Shown here in pieces: positions 1-9,922 of a stretch of DNA of 64,000 nt. How positions within the stretch are numbered: position 1 is the first letter of the stretch; the number at the start of each line of letters is the position of its first letter. The position numbers were made by a program, and so were the translations under genes. The notes under the pieces were generated by a model. The model ran no database searches. It worked only from the letters and a program-made list of their open reading frames with translations, and was not told the DNA's origin. Origin of the DNA: Anisodus tanguticus (Eukaryota; Streptophyta; Magnoliopsida; Solanales; Solanaceae); NCBI GenBank assembly GCA_034509755.1, contig CM067541.1, forward strand, positions 25,178,501 to 25,242,500, given 5' to 3'.

Positions 1-199
1 TGGAGTGAATAACTGTAAGTGTTGGCTAGGGTTTTAGGATAGGAGTTAGAGGTAGCTGAGGGGGGGGGGGGGGGGGTTGTTGTCGACTAGGTTGTATAGG
101 AAGAGACCATAAGGTGACCGGAAAAAAAAGAGGAAGAGAAGAAAATTGGCTAAGGAAAAGGTAGGGCTTAGGGCAAAAGATCTTTGGCTCTTGATACTA
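1..199 (-). mobile_element. 5' leader of a Copia-like retrotransposon, running off the left edge
   Basis: Read on the minus strand, the bases directly after the LTR at 200-405 give a primer-binding-site-like stretch TAGTATCAAGAGCC (about 186-199), close to the usual initiator-Met-tRNA type TGGTATCAGAGCC. The rest is a C/T-rich untranslated leader on that strand. No gag frame is seen before the window edge. The body and the other LTR must lie to the left of the window, if they survive. The 17-base G run at 60-76 falls in this leader. Confidence 0.6.
60..76. repeat. Poly-G run of 17 bases
   Basis: An uninterrupted run of G lies inside the Copia-like leader. Homopolymers of this length mutate easily, and assemblies often get their exact length wrong. 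I assign no function to it. Confidence 0.9.
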
Positions 200-405
200 T
201 GTAGAAAATTGATTCCCTCAGTATTTCATTCCAATGATAGAATATATATACAATAATAAGATGTAGTACTAATCTAAGTTACCTAAAATATAAGATGTTA
301 ATTCTTACAATCATCCTAACTAATTGATTACAATACTAAATCAATCATATCATGATTAATGGAGAATAAAGATAATTATGGGATTAACCCATAATTATTC
401 TAACA
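200..405 (-). repeat. Copia-like 5' LTR (206 bp, minus strand)
   Basis: On the minus strand the segment begins TGTTAGAATAATT and ends TTTTCTACA, the TG...CA form of an LTR, and is followed at once by a primer-binding-site-like sequence. Near its start (about 371-398) is a near-perfect inverted repeat with arms ATAATTATGGG and CCCATAATTAT. Only one LTR is in the window, so its TSD cannot be tested. Confidence 0.6.
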
Positions 406-1179
406 ATAAGCATTACAATCTTTTAAATAGATGGTTTTATTGTTTAAGTATGCTAAACTTTTGACTAACCTTGGACATTAGAGAACCTTGTACTATTTAC
501 AGATTCACATGAATTAGAGAACCTTGTACTATTTACAGATTCACATGAATTTAATAAGCTAATATATGCTTCTTTTGTCTAACTTTTCAGGTTCACAAGT
601 TTTTCTATGTATTAGTTGAAGAATATAAGCCAATATAGGTCTAACTGGAGGAGAACGTTCAAGCAGTTCCCTTGGTTCTACTACCTATGAACAAAAATGA
701 TGAATCATCTACTTCTGGAGAAGACTTTCCAGTAAATCCAAGGGGCTGCTCCATGAGACGAAGCATCAAACATTAAAGTCGTAGGACTTTGCTCACTGTC
801 ACTGGTCATCAAGCCTGAATAGGAAAAGACAATTGGAGTTAGTCTTCAAATTGGACTGTTGGAATTTGGAGGTACATTTGCTGTATGTTACTTTCAATAA
901 TCGACTATTAGTTTTCACAGTACAGTTATTTAATGTTGATTCTGTTAAGTAGATATCTCAGTTCTAACAACTTCACACTTCCTCAGTAGTTGTAATTGAT
1001 ATCAAGAAAGTTTTGAGGGCAATAGAAGAAGATGGTTATTTTTTTCTTTGAATATCTTTTTGTTATGATTTATTGATGGAACTCGGACGATGTTTGAGAT
1101 TTATTTTGATCTCACCCATTCAAACTATTCAGAGTTATATCTGGTTTTTAACATCTCATTCCCTCTTAATTTCTTTGCT
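406..1179. other. AT-rich non-coding stretch with a possible exon remnant
   Basis: No long open frame is present. A plus-strand segment around 640-775 reads as a short serine-rich peptide ending at a stop, and a pyrimidine-rich CAG acceptor-like site lies before it near 590. This could be the last exon of a decayed gene, but I recognise no family and the case is weak. A 36-bp tandem duplication at 477-548 is listed separately. Confidence 0.35.
477..548. repeat. Tandem duplication, two 36-bp units
   Basis: Two apparently identical copies of a 36-bp unit that starts ATTAGAGAACCTTG and ends ACAGATTCACATGA lie directly side by side (477-512 and 513-548). Lack of divergence suggests a recent replication-slippage or repair duplication. 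Confidence 0.9.
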
Positions 1180-1188
1180 AAACTTGAT

Positions 1189-1348
1189 TTTTTTTTGGTC
1201 GAAAAGTAAATTTGTATTCAACCAACTGTAAATATGTACAACCAATCAGCTTTTTTGGACTCTCGAGCTGATTCTCAGACTTTTTAACAAACAATAAAAC
1301 TACTAGCAACACTATAAATCTGTACAATCCTAGCTGGGAAAAGTATTC
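1189..1348 (-). mobile_element. Short retroposed insert (5'-truncated LINE 3' end or SINE), minus strand
   Basis: The segment is flanked by the 9-bp direct repeat AAACTTGAT at 1180-1188 and 1349-1357. At its low end it has a T run, which on the minus strand is an A tail preceded by TTTACTTTTCGACC. A poly-A tail with flanking TSD is the mark of target-primed reverse transcription. At 160 bp with no clear tRNA-like boxes, a truncated LINE 3' end is more likely than a full SINE, but I cannot place the family. Confidence 0.55.
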
Positions 1349-1478
1349 AAACTTGATATTTTAACATCTCTTTCCCTCTTACTACTGCAAACTCAACCTC
1401 TGTATTTTAAAATGTCTCAATTTCTCCATGTTTTATCTTATGGAGAAAAATACCTATAGATGTCTAAGTTTATATAGC

Positions 1479-1745
1479 CTACAACTCATTGATAACATGC
1501 ACTGCAACACTATAACATGCAGCCTCGTGAACATTCCCCATCTGGTTCTTAGTTTGAGCTCTGTAAAGAATGGATCTTGGGCCTAACTCAACCCCAAAAG
1601 CTAGCTTGTAGGGTGAGGATTGTCCAAGTCCATATAAGGAGTCCATGTTCCCATTCCATTTCCAATTTGGGACTCTTAACAAGCTATATTTCGATGTAGT
1701 CAATGACAAACTTCTCCAAAACTTTGAGTTTGTGTTAAAGTTCAA
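1479..1745 (-). CDS. Unidentified 88-codon open frame, possibly a terminal exon
   Basis: The frame reads as ordinary protein rather than low-complexity sequence, with a tryptophan-rich start (RVPNWKWNGN) and a tail containing FGVELGPRSILYRAQTKNQ. It ends in a normal stop. The start codon may not be real: the frame could be the last exon of a longer minus-strand gene. No splice structure is clear upstream and I do not recognise the family. It lies downstream of the receptor-like gene on the same strand, about 480 bp from that gene's stop. Confidence 0.25.
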   Translation of the reverse strand: MNFNTNSKFWRSLSLTTSKYSLLRVPNWKWNGNMDSLYGLGQSSPYKLAFGVELGPRSILYRAQTKNQMGNVHEAACYSVAVHVINEL

Positions 1746-1748
1746 GTA

Positions 1749-2221
1749 GGAATAAGAATCTAGTGTATGGTCATTTACAATGTCCTGTGATCTTCCTGAA
1801 TGAGTTAATCAAGTAAGTAAAGGGCCTGTCAATAAAAAGGGTGTTGGGGAATGAAAAATGCTTTGCTTTAGGCAATGAAATTAGCCAATAAGATAAACAT
1901 TTAGGTGAGAACTTTCTAACTCATGAAATAAGTGCTTAAAATTAGCCCATGAAATTAGCAAATAAGATAATTTTAACTCATGCAATCTTTACCTTTTGTC
2001 CATGAAAAGCAGTTTATACACTTTCTCATGTTCTTTCTTGTGCTGATTTTTAGTAACCAAGATAAACATTTTGATAGCATTGTTTTACACTATTTTATAC
2101 TGAAAAGTAAGTGCTATACTGAAACTAAAACATCAAATATAACAGAATCGCAGAGACAAACTCATATAGCTCCACTTATTGAATACCTTGCTAAAGTTGA
2201 CAAACAGTTTTCAACTTTTTC
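1749..2221. other. Intergenic, 3' flank of the receptor-like gene
   Basis: AT-rich sequence with repeated short stretches such as GAAATTAGC(A/C)AATAAGATAA at about 1878 and 1953. It should contain the 3' untranslated region and polyadenylation signals of the minus-strand receptor gene. I could not pick out one definite signal. Confidence 0.4.
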
Positions 2222-5200
2222 CTAAGTGTTTCTTCTACACGTTAAATATCCTAACATTTTATGCAGCAAACTCAATGACCATTCGTTGAGCTCCAAAATG
2301 CATGTCTCTATGAATCTGAAATAAGCAATTCTCCATCTTTTCTTGATGACCAAAGATCCAAAAAATACCCAAAAACCAACCAAGTATCCAAGACCAACAA
2401 CAGCAAAGAACCATATTTTCTCAAGTTTATCTTCATCATCATCATCATCTGTTTCTTCTTCATCACCCGTTCCACTATGAGATGTTGTAGTCCCATCATC
2501 AAAACATTTTTTTAAAGGAGGACCACAAAGTGCATCATTTCCTTGGAAAATTGTTGGATCATCTTTGGTTTGGAACTGTGTACTAGCAGGAATTCTTCCT
2601 GACAAGTTGTTATAAGACAAGTTCAAATGTGTCAAAAAGTCTAAAGTAGTTATGCTTGGTGGAATAGGACCTGACAGTTGATTTATTGAAAGATCTAAGG
2701 TTTCAACCCATCCTAACTTTCCGATATTTGTTGGTATATTTCCTGTCAAATGGTTCCTGGACAAGTTCAAGGTTCCAAGTTTGTATAAGCTTGTTATCTG
2801 TACTGGGATTTCTCCAGATAAATTGTTGCTCGAGAGGTCGATACTATTTACTAGGTAAAGGATGGTATCATAATAAAGTATTCTTCCTTTTGACTCCAGT
2901 TTCAATGTCCCTTGATATTGTCCAGCTTCTGCATCGGTTAGCTCAACCTTGAAGGCATCCAAGTTGCCAAAACAGGACGGGATAGAACCAGATAAGTTGT
3001 TTTCTGAAAGGTCCAGTATGTGAAGACCTGAAAGGCTACAGATTTTTACAGGGATGGGACCGGAAAACCTATTATTCCTTACACTGAGGATTGACAGTGA
3101 TCTCATTGTTTCCCCTAGCCAAGCTGGGATTAGCCCTGACAACTGATTGTTACTAAGATCAATGCTAATCATTCTCGTGCAATTTCTCAAACTCGAAGGC
3201 AGTTCTCCAGAGAGATTGTTGCCTGAGAGTCTTAAGAACCTCAGATAAGAGAGAGAACCTAGTGATCCTGGAATTTTTCCGGATAGACGGTTCTCTGACA
3301 TATCTATCCAATAAAGATATGGCAGCTTACCCCAGAAATAAGGAAACTGTCCAATAAGTTGGTTATTATATAGGCCTAAAGTAGTCAACTGATTCATATC
3401 ACCCATGCACAAGGGAATGGTGCCATTGAGATTATTCTTGGAGATGTCCAAGTCTGTTAAATTGGGAAGTGCTCCACAGATGTTGAGAGGTATAGGTCCT
3501 GAAAACAAGTTATCCCTCAGATACAATGTTGTAACATTGGAAGACCATAGTGGGAGAGGTCCCTCGAAGCGATTGGTGCTTAAATCCACATTGGCTATGA
3601 AGTTGAACTGAAATTTGTTGGGAACTTTCCCTGTCAAGTTGTTGTAAGCCATGTCTAGATTATCAAGCTTCAAATCCAACTCTACAAACCAATCTGGTAC
3701 AACATCTGAAATCCCAGCAGTATTGAATATTATGCTGGTGAGCTCATTCTGATCCTTCAGCCAATGTGGAAATTTGGGGCCTAATTGGCATGATTGAATG
3801 GTCAGTAATGTCAGCTTGAATGAAGGAGTCCAATCCGGGCTGATGTTGAACGCCAAGGTAATATTTTTACCAAGTGTCATGCCAACTGTAAATTCTTGCA
3901 AGTTAGAAAGATTCAGTAGATGGGCTTCTGTGACAATACCTTCCCACATATTATCAGAGATGTCCAACGTGACCAACGACGTGAGCTGCCCGATGTTCGG
4001 GGTGAGGATCCCACTCATTTTGTTGGATGTGAGGTAGAGTGCCTCCAAGGATGATAAGTCCCCGATAGTTTCAGGGATTGTGCCTGTGAGTGAGTTGAAC
4101 CTCAGTTGAAGATTCTTTAGCTTCCTCAAGTGGCCTAATGTAGCAGGAACATTGCCACTCAGTTCATTGTAACTCAAATCCAATGTCCCCAAGTTGTTGC
4201 TTTGGCATTCAGATAAGGCATCGACGAAATCAGTAATGTCTCCAGCGATGCTGTTGTAGGAGAGGATCAAAGTCTTCAAATTGCAAAGTTTCCCCAAGGT
4301 TCTCTTGAGTGTCCCATTGATACCATAGTTGGAAGATAGATCAAGATATTCAAGGGAAGTGAGCTTTGCGAACTCATCAGGCAGTTCACTAAAGATATTG
4401 TTGGAGCTTAGGTCAAGATGCACAAGGCTACTAAGTTTGAATATCCATTGAGGGAAAATACTTGTGTTGAAAGCATTGTTGGAAAGATCAAGTACCAAAA
4501 GGGAAGTAAGATTTAGAGTTGGAAGAGAAGATTGAAGGTTTAAAAGTTGACACTGAGGCAAATGCAACTCCAAGAGAGAAGGAAGATAATCATTTATTGT
4601 TTGAAGCCAAGAGTTAGTAGCTTTGCTAAGATCTGAACCTCCCAAATTCAAATGTTTCAAAAAAGAAAGTCCTTTTAGCCGTTCAAGATCATTCTCAGCT
4701 GGCTTTTCAGAGTACATACTCAAATCAAGAACTTGCAAATTTGAGAGGTTTCCAAGAAATGAAGATACTGAACCAGAAAAATATGCTCCAGAAAGATTGA
4801 GATACCTCAACTCTTCGAGGGCACTGATGAATTCAGGTACTTTGATTCCTCCAAAATTGTTCATACTCAAGTCTAAGTATCTCAACTGTTGTAACTCAAG
4901 TAAAGAAGGATTAATCTCACCTCCCAATTCATTGTTTGTTAAAAATTGGTTTCTCAGGTCAAGCTTTACGACGTTTCCTGTCTTGTTGTCACAACTTACA
5001 CCAAGCCATTGACAGCAATTTTTTTTATCAGTCCAAGAAGATAGCCTGCCTGAAGGATCTGTGAGATTTTCTTTAAGCTTTAGCAGTGCTTTCTTCTCTG
5101 TTTCAATGCAAGTGTCCACATTAGAGGTGCCAGCAGAGGAAACAAAGTGATAGTCTATGCAAGTGAAATACAAAGGTTGAAATAACAATATGAGAAAGAT

Positions 5201-5260
5201 TAGTTGAAATAAGTTGATCGTCATATTTGTTTGGTTTGATGGAACTAGGAATAAAAACAT
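2222..5260 (-). CDS. Leucine-rich-repeat receptor-like protein (EIX/Cf type), intact, single exon
   Basis: The 1012-residue frame is uninterrupted. In order it has a hydrophobic signal segment (about 15-33; Met13 is an equally likely start), an N-terminal LRR cap with paired cysteines (about 51-91, C82-C83 and C90), and about 28-30 plant-type LRRs of the LxxLxLSxNxLSGxIP form. A non-LRR island follows at about 768-804 and then four last LRRs (805-895). After these come a Cys-containing linker, an acidic stretch (930-948), one membrane helix at about 949-972 with a GxxxG motif, and a 40-residue tail that holds a YxxPhi endocytosis-type signal (YFRF). There is no kinase domain. This is the layout of plasma-membrane receptor-like proteins such as tomato EIX1/2 and Cf, which sense apoplastic ligands and signal through partner kinases (known for the family, with SOBIR1 bound through GxxxG). 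The ligand is unknown. Confidence 0.93.
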   Translation of the reverse strand: MFLFLVPSNQTNMTINLFQLIFLILLFQPLYFTCIDYHFVSSAGTSNVDTCIETEKKALLKLKENLTDPSGRLSSWTDKKNCCQWLGVSCDNKTGNVVKLDLRNQFLTNNELGGEINPSLLELQQLRYLDLSMNNFGGIKVPEFISALEELRYLNLSGAYFSGSVSSFLGNLSNLQVLDLSMYSEKPAENDLERLKGLSFLKHLNLGGSDLSKATNSWLQTINDYLPSLLELHLPQCQLLNLQSSLPTLNLTSLLVLDLSNNAFNTSIFPQWIFKLSSLVHLDLSSNNIFSELPDEFAKLTSLEYLDLSSNYGINGTLKRTLGKLCNLKTLILSYNSIAGDITDFVDALSECQSNNLGTLDLSYNELSGNVPATLGHLRKLKNLQLRFNSLTGTIPETIGDLSSLEALYLTSNKMSGILTPNIGQLTSLVTLDISDNMWEGIVTEAHLLNLSNLQEFTVGMTLGKNITLAFNISPDWTPSFKLTLLTIQSCQLGPKFPHWLKDQNELTSIIFNTAGISDVVPDWFVELDLKLDNLDMAYNNLTGKVPNKFQFNFIANVDLSTNRFEGPLPLWSSNVTTLYLRDNLFSGPIPLNICGALPNLTDLDISKNNLNGTIPLCMGDMNQLTTLGLYNNQLIGQFPYFWGKLPYLYWIDMSENRLSGKIPGSLGSLSYLRFLRLSGNNLSGELPSSLRNCTRMISIDLSNNQLSGLIPAWLGETMRSLSILSVRNNRFSGPIPVKICSLSGLHILDLSENNLSGSIPSCFGNLDAFKVELTDAEAGQYQGTLKLESKGRILYYDTILYLVNSIDLSSNNLSGEIPVQITSLYKLGTLNLSRNHLTGNIPTNIGKLGWVETLDLSINQLSGPIPPSITTLDFLTHLNLSYNNLSGRIPASTQFQTKDDPTIFQGNDALCGPPLKKCFDDGTTTSHSGTGDEEETDDDDDEDKLEKIWFFAVVGLGYLVGFWVFFGSLVIKKRWRIAYFRFIETCILELNEWSLSLLHKMLGYLTCRRNT

Positions 5261-5293
5261 TTATAGTTATGGAAGTAGTTAATTATTTAAGCT

Positions 5294-5320
5294 AGTCAAT
5301 TGATGCATTAGAGTTTGACT
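5294..5320. promoter_or_regulatory. Two W-box core sites upstream of the receptor-like gene
   Basis: TTGACT occurs on the minus strand at 5294-5299 and on the plus strand at 5315-5320, about 34-60 bp before the start codon at 5260. TTGAC[C/T] is the known WRKY binding core and is common in promoters of defence genes. The short length of the motif means chance occurrence is possible. Confidence 0.4.
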
Positions 5321-5412
5321 TTGAAAAAAAAGAATTTGGAAGTTCATTCACCTAGGAAAAAGTCTCATTCTAAGTACGAGATAATTTTGAGATAATGTTA
5401 AACTATAGCTTC

Positions 5413-6995
5413 TGTAGGATTTTGTTGGGTTCAAAATACATAAGTAGGCACAGTAGAAGTTTAAAATTTTGTTCTACTTACCCCAACAATTTCTTCTGGT
5501 ATGGTTATATGACAATCAAAACCTGTAACATAAAACATGAACACTTACAGGTTGTATTATCTGGAGTCTTTACTTAGGGAGTACACGCGACTGTCCCTTC
5601 GACTGCAAGCACTATGTTATGGTGTATTCCTCTGTCAAGAAAACCAGGAAATCTTGGCAGAGGTTTGAGAGAGTTTCGTCCTAGACTCTAAGTCTAGAAT
5701 TAGTTTTAGGATTGGTGTATAATAAACAATGGGGGGTGTTGTATTTATAGTTGAAAATTAGGTCAGAAAAACATTTTAGGGTTAAGCTTAAGCTTGGCCC
5801 AAAACCCGAGGTGCAGTGGGCCAGTCAAACTAGGCTCAATACCGGGTCGGCGCCGCGGCGCCTTACGTAAAATTATGTTTCTCATTTTCATTTAATATAT
5901 ATATATATATATATATATTCAGCACATTAAATCCAAAATCCAATTTTGATTTAATTAAATAATATCCATCTAATAGAAATTATCCCATAGTTATTATCAA
6001 TTTAAATATCTCGATTCCAAATCGAATATTTAATACTTTCTCAATACACCCTTAGATCGAAGAGACAATCGACATAGTGTGACCCTATAGGCCTTCATAT
6101 ATCGACAATAATCCAATTAAGGTCCATACGGAATTCCTAGACTGCGTCGTACGACGAACTCAATATATGAAGTACGTTTACATGAATTCAGCAAACATAA
6201 CATTTATGTGAGATGATAAATTTCTTTCATTCGCGACACACTCGATCAAGCTTAGGATTTGTCATATGTCTATCCAAATGGCTTGATCACTTTATCTCAT
6301 CTATATTAGTCGACAACTAGATCATATTCTAAATATGTCTCTTGCATTAGCCAATGACTTGGTCGACCTAATATCACTGAGAAGTTGAGTGGTCTCTCGA
6401 ATATCCAATCGAGGAATGAATCCTATTCTTGGCTCAACTACCACCTTAATTTACATCATAATGCACCCAACACAAGTCGTATCTTATCCTATAAGGAGTT
6501 TAAGCTTAGGACATGGTCAAAGTACATTACTCTGTAAACAAGATGCGTATTGACCTCAAGTCGAAGGACCTTCATCTCCCACACGCTGATAACACTTTAG
6601 ACATGTATAACAAATAGTTTATTAGCAGGGTATACCAATACTTTCCAAAAGTATTCATGTGTCTATCATTAGTAACCATTATTAGTAGCAGATGAGACAT
6701 ACTACATTCTCTAAGAATGTGATGCAGACCACATGTCGACTTATAACATATTATCAATATTCCATTCTCGATGATCATTAGTCGAGGTCGTTTTAGAGTT
6801 ACGCTCTATCATTAATATCTCACTCTATTAATGACAACGTAAGCTCAAGGGATGCACATTAGTGAATAATTACAAATAATCAAATAATAATTCAATAATT
6901 GCAAATGTCATAAATATTAATCTTATTAATAATACGAATGTGTTCAAGTAGATTTGTCCCTAATAATGATTATCTTTAGGACATACATACTTTCA
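5413..6995 (-). repeat. Long Copia LTR (about 1.58 kb), sense to the receptor-like gene
   Basis: On the minus strand it starts TGAAAGTATG right after the polypurine tract AGTGGGAGAT and ends ATCCTACA. It matches the LTRs at 32165-33716 and 38231-39781 over their length, including the blocks around the GACTAATGATCATCGAGAAT stretch. A TATA box (TATAAATA) lies at about 5741-5749 on the minus strand. The LTR ends about 150 bp before the receptor start codon. The pol fragment at 7010-7705 is its upstream part, so this is the 3' LTR of a truncated element. Confidence 0.85.
5895..5918. repeat. (AT)12 microsatellite
   Basis: A pure run of AT dinucleotides lies inside the long Copia LTR. It is a likely length-variable marker. 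No other role is evident. Confidence 0.9.
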
Positions 6996-7009
6996 ATCTC
7001 CCACTTGGC

Positions 7010-7705
7010 CTAGATCGAATCTCCGATGTATCTAATACCCATGTTTTCAAAATGACCAATATGCTTAACTAAGCTTAATGGTTTAGTAAACGGGTTAGCT
7101 AGATTATCATCTGTGGGAACATAGTCTAATCTTATTTCTTCAGTTTCCACCATCTCCCTGAGTTTGTGGTATTTCCTCTGTACATGCTTGTTTCTGTTTG
7201 TTGATCTTGGTTCCTTAGCTTGCGCAATCGCACCAGTGTTGTCACAATAAATCTTTATTGGACAAGTGGCACTTGGAACAATCCCTAGTTTCTTTAGGAA
7301 CTCAGATATCGCGACAACTTCTTTACCAACTTTTGATCGAGCAATGTACTCGGCTTCAGTTGTCGAATCAACAGTTGTAGCTTGCTTGGAACTTTTCCAA
7401 CTCACTATTCCACCATTGAAAATGAAGGCATATCCAGATTGAGATTTGAAGTCATCAAGATCTGTATGGAAGCTAGCATCAGTGTACCCAGTACACACTA
7501 GTTTCTCTTGTCCACCATAGACTAAGAAATATTCTTTAGTTCGTCTAAGATACTTAAGAATACTCTTGACTGCTTTCCAGTGTTCTTCCCCATGATTTTG
7601 CTGGAATTTGCAAGTCATACTAAGTGCATAGGCCACATTTGGCCTAGTACATGTCATGACATACATGGTAGATCCTATAGCTGAAGCATATGGGATTCTT
7701 TTCAT
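7010..7705 (-). pseudogene. Copia pol fragment: RNase H and C-terminal end
   Basis: The open frame of 231 residues begins at the RT-RNase H boundary (MKRIPYASAIGS) and holds the RNase H catalytic acids in GYTDASF, TTEAEYIA and YCDNTGAIA, then the usual closing stretch with NKHVQRKYHKLRE. It is followed at once by a polypurine tract and the LTR at 5413-6995. Everything upstream of RNase H is missing because the element is broken at about 7718, where an unrelated Copia element begins in the opposite direction. It is the same family as the pol end at 37410-38216, which is more damaged. Confidence 0.9.
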
Positions 7706-7718
7706 ACGTTCAAGTTCT

Positions 7719-8892
7719 GGAACAACCCGAGGGGTTTGTTGTTCCTGGTCAAGAACACAAAGTGTGTAAGTTGATCAAATCATTGTGTGGGCTTAACCAA
7801 GCTCCTAAACAATGGCATCAAAAATTTGATCAAGTTGTACTTTCTAATGGATTTCTTATCAATGATGCTGATAAGTGTGTATATAGTAAGTTTGTTGGAA
7901 CCAAGGGAGTTGTCATTTGTTTATATGTGGATGACATGTTTGGCATTGATCTCCAACAATTGGTGGACACAAAGGAGTTTTTATCTTCTAATTTCTCCAT
8001 GAAAGAAATGGATGGAGCGGATGTGATTTTAGGCATTAAAATTACTAGACATACTAGTGGTTTGGCCTTTACTCAGTCACATTACATTAAAAAGGTGTTA
8101 AAGAAGTTTAACAATTTTGATTGTAAATTTGCATCTACACCTCTTAATCACAATGTAGTGTTATTTAAGAATACATGAGAACATGTGAAACAATTATAGT
8201 ATGATAAGGTAATTGGGTGTCTTATGTATGCCATGACATGTACAAGACCTGATATTGGTTTTGTTGTATGAAAACTGAGTCGTTTTACTCATAATACAAG
8301 TCATACTCATTGGCATGCGGTTTGAAGTCTACTTAAATATCTTAGGAGAACTATTCACTATGGAATACATTATGATAGATTTCCTTGTGTATTAGAAGGG
8401 TTTTATGATGCAAGTTGGATATCTAACAGTGATCATTCCTCTACGAGTGGGTGGATATACACACTTGGCGGGGGTTCAGTTTCATGGGGATCCAAGAAAC
8501 AGACTTGTATTGCAGATTCAGCTATGACATCTGAATTTATAGCATTAGCGTCTGTAAGCAAGGAAGTCGAGTGGCTAAGAAATCTTTTGTATGATTTGCC
8601 TTTGTGGGCAAAGCTCATGCCACCTATCTCAATTCATTGTGATAATGAGTCTACATTGGCTAAAACATACAGTGAAGTTTATAATGGTAAATCAAGGCAC
8701 ATTGGTTTACGACATAGTTATGTGAAACAACTCATTCGTGATGGTGTTATAACTGTGGACTTTGTACGTACAAATCAGAATCTGGCAGATCCCTTGACAA
8801 AATGCCTTACGAGGGATTTAGTCACCAAAACTACCAAAGGGATGGGTTTGAAACCTATACTCTTAACTACTAATTGTGGAACTTCGATTTAA
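7719..8892 (+). pseudogene. Copia RT (C-terminal part) and RNase H, 5'-truncated
   Basis: The frame opens inside RT at EQPEGFVVPG, runs through SLCGLNQAPKQWHQKFD and the polymerase motif CLYVDDMF, and reaches a stop at about 8178. RNase H continues in the same region with further stops: FYDASW, STSGWIYTLGGG, DSAMTSEFIAL and HCDNESTLAK can all be read, ending at 8892. This differs clearly from the family at 7010-7705. Gag, protease, integrase and the RT N-terminus are absent. Confidence 0.88.
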
Positions 8893-9470
8893 CACTCGAT
8901 AAAACCCCCGAGTCTTAAGTTCAACGAGTCCAAGTACATCATTCTGTAGTTGCAAGCACTTGTATTACCATCCCAAGTTGTGCTTGGTTAATGAACCTTT
9001 AGTGGTATATTTATGCAATAAAGATGTGTGTGATGTATTTTATATTTCTCAGGGTATGCCTGGGTTAATATGTACACTTGATCGTAAATGAATAAAGTTG
9101 CTCATATATACTATTCAATTGATTTCCACAAGTGTACTATATTATGGAGTATGTGAAAGGTTCACCTATATGAGCTTAAAGTGAGGCCGCTTTAGGAAAT
9201 CAAATAGGCTTGATTTCTTAATGCTCATGAAAATGATACAGGACACATGGCCATAAAAGTATCGGTAACTTCTATATGTATTGGAAATAAAATATCTTAT
9301 GTGTGACTTGAAATTAAGTAACAAGAGGGGATCACTAGTTCAAAGCATAGTATACCATGGCATCCTAATTACTTAAAAGACATTTCACTAATATAGGAGT
9401 TCAATCACGAGACACCTTTATTTAAGCATAAGATCATGTTATTAAGTATTGCTTGGAAATTATGGGGGAT
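8893..9470 (+). other. 3' untranslated part of the truncated Copia element
   Basis: There is no open frame. It lies between the end of RNase H and the LTR and ends in a purine-rich tract TTATGGGGGAT that fits a polypurine tract. It is long for such a spacer, nearly 580 bp. Confidence 0.55.
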
Positions 9471-9922
9471 TATTGGAGATTTTTAAGCAATGTCTCACAT
9501 TGGTGAGGAAACACTATATTATTGTGTTTATAAGGGAAAGTTCTTCTTTATGGGTTAAGATATATTTGGACAGAATTAATTAATTCAGAAAATTATGAAA
9601 ATGCACCATTCTTAACCATTTGTTTAATCTCAAGAGGCACCATGAAAAGACACCATTCATAACCATTGATTTAATCTCAAGAGGTACCATGAAAATGCAC
9701 CATCTATCTATAAATAGATTGTCATATTCCCATCAGAAGAAATCAATCAAAATCAGAAAAAAATCTCAATACAGTAGGAATCAAACGTTGTTTTAGTGCA
9801 AACGATATTTGATTAGACTTCTTAATATCCCTAAGACATTCAATCCTTCCCGGTGCACTCTATGTGGATGAAATAGTCTTAAGGGGAGAATTCGTACTCG
9901 CTTGTGAAGTCGATTTTCTACA
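9471..9922 (+). repeat. Probable 3' LTR of the truncated plus-strand Copia element
   Basis: It follows a polypurine tract and begins TATTGGAGATTTTTAAGC, which fits a TGTTGG start with one change. It contains a TATA-like TTTATAAGGG at about 9518. A fitting end is TTTTCTACA at 9922, though another possible end lies near 9945. With only one LTR left the borders are not fixed. Confidence 0.5.

Noticed and set aside
60..76. G run as a possible quadruplex or regulatory site
   Set aside because: A single homopolymer does not make a specific signal, and its length is doubtful in assemblies.
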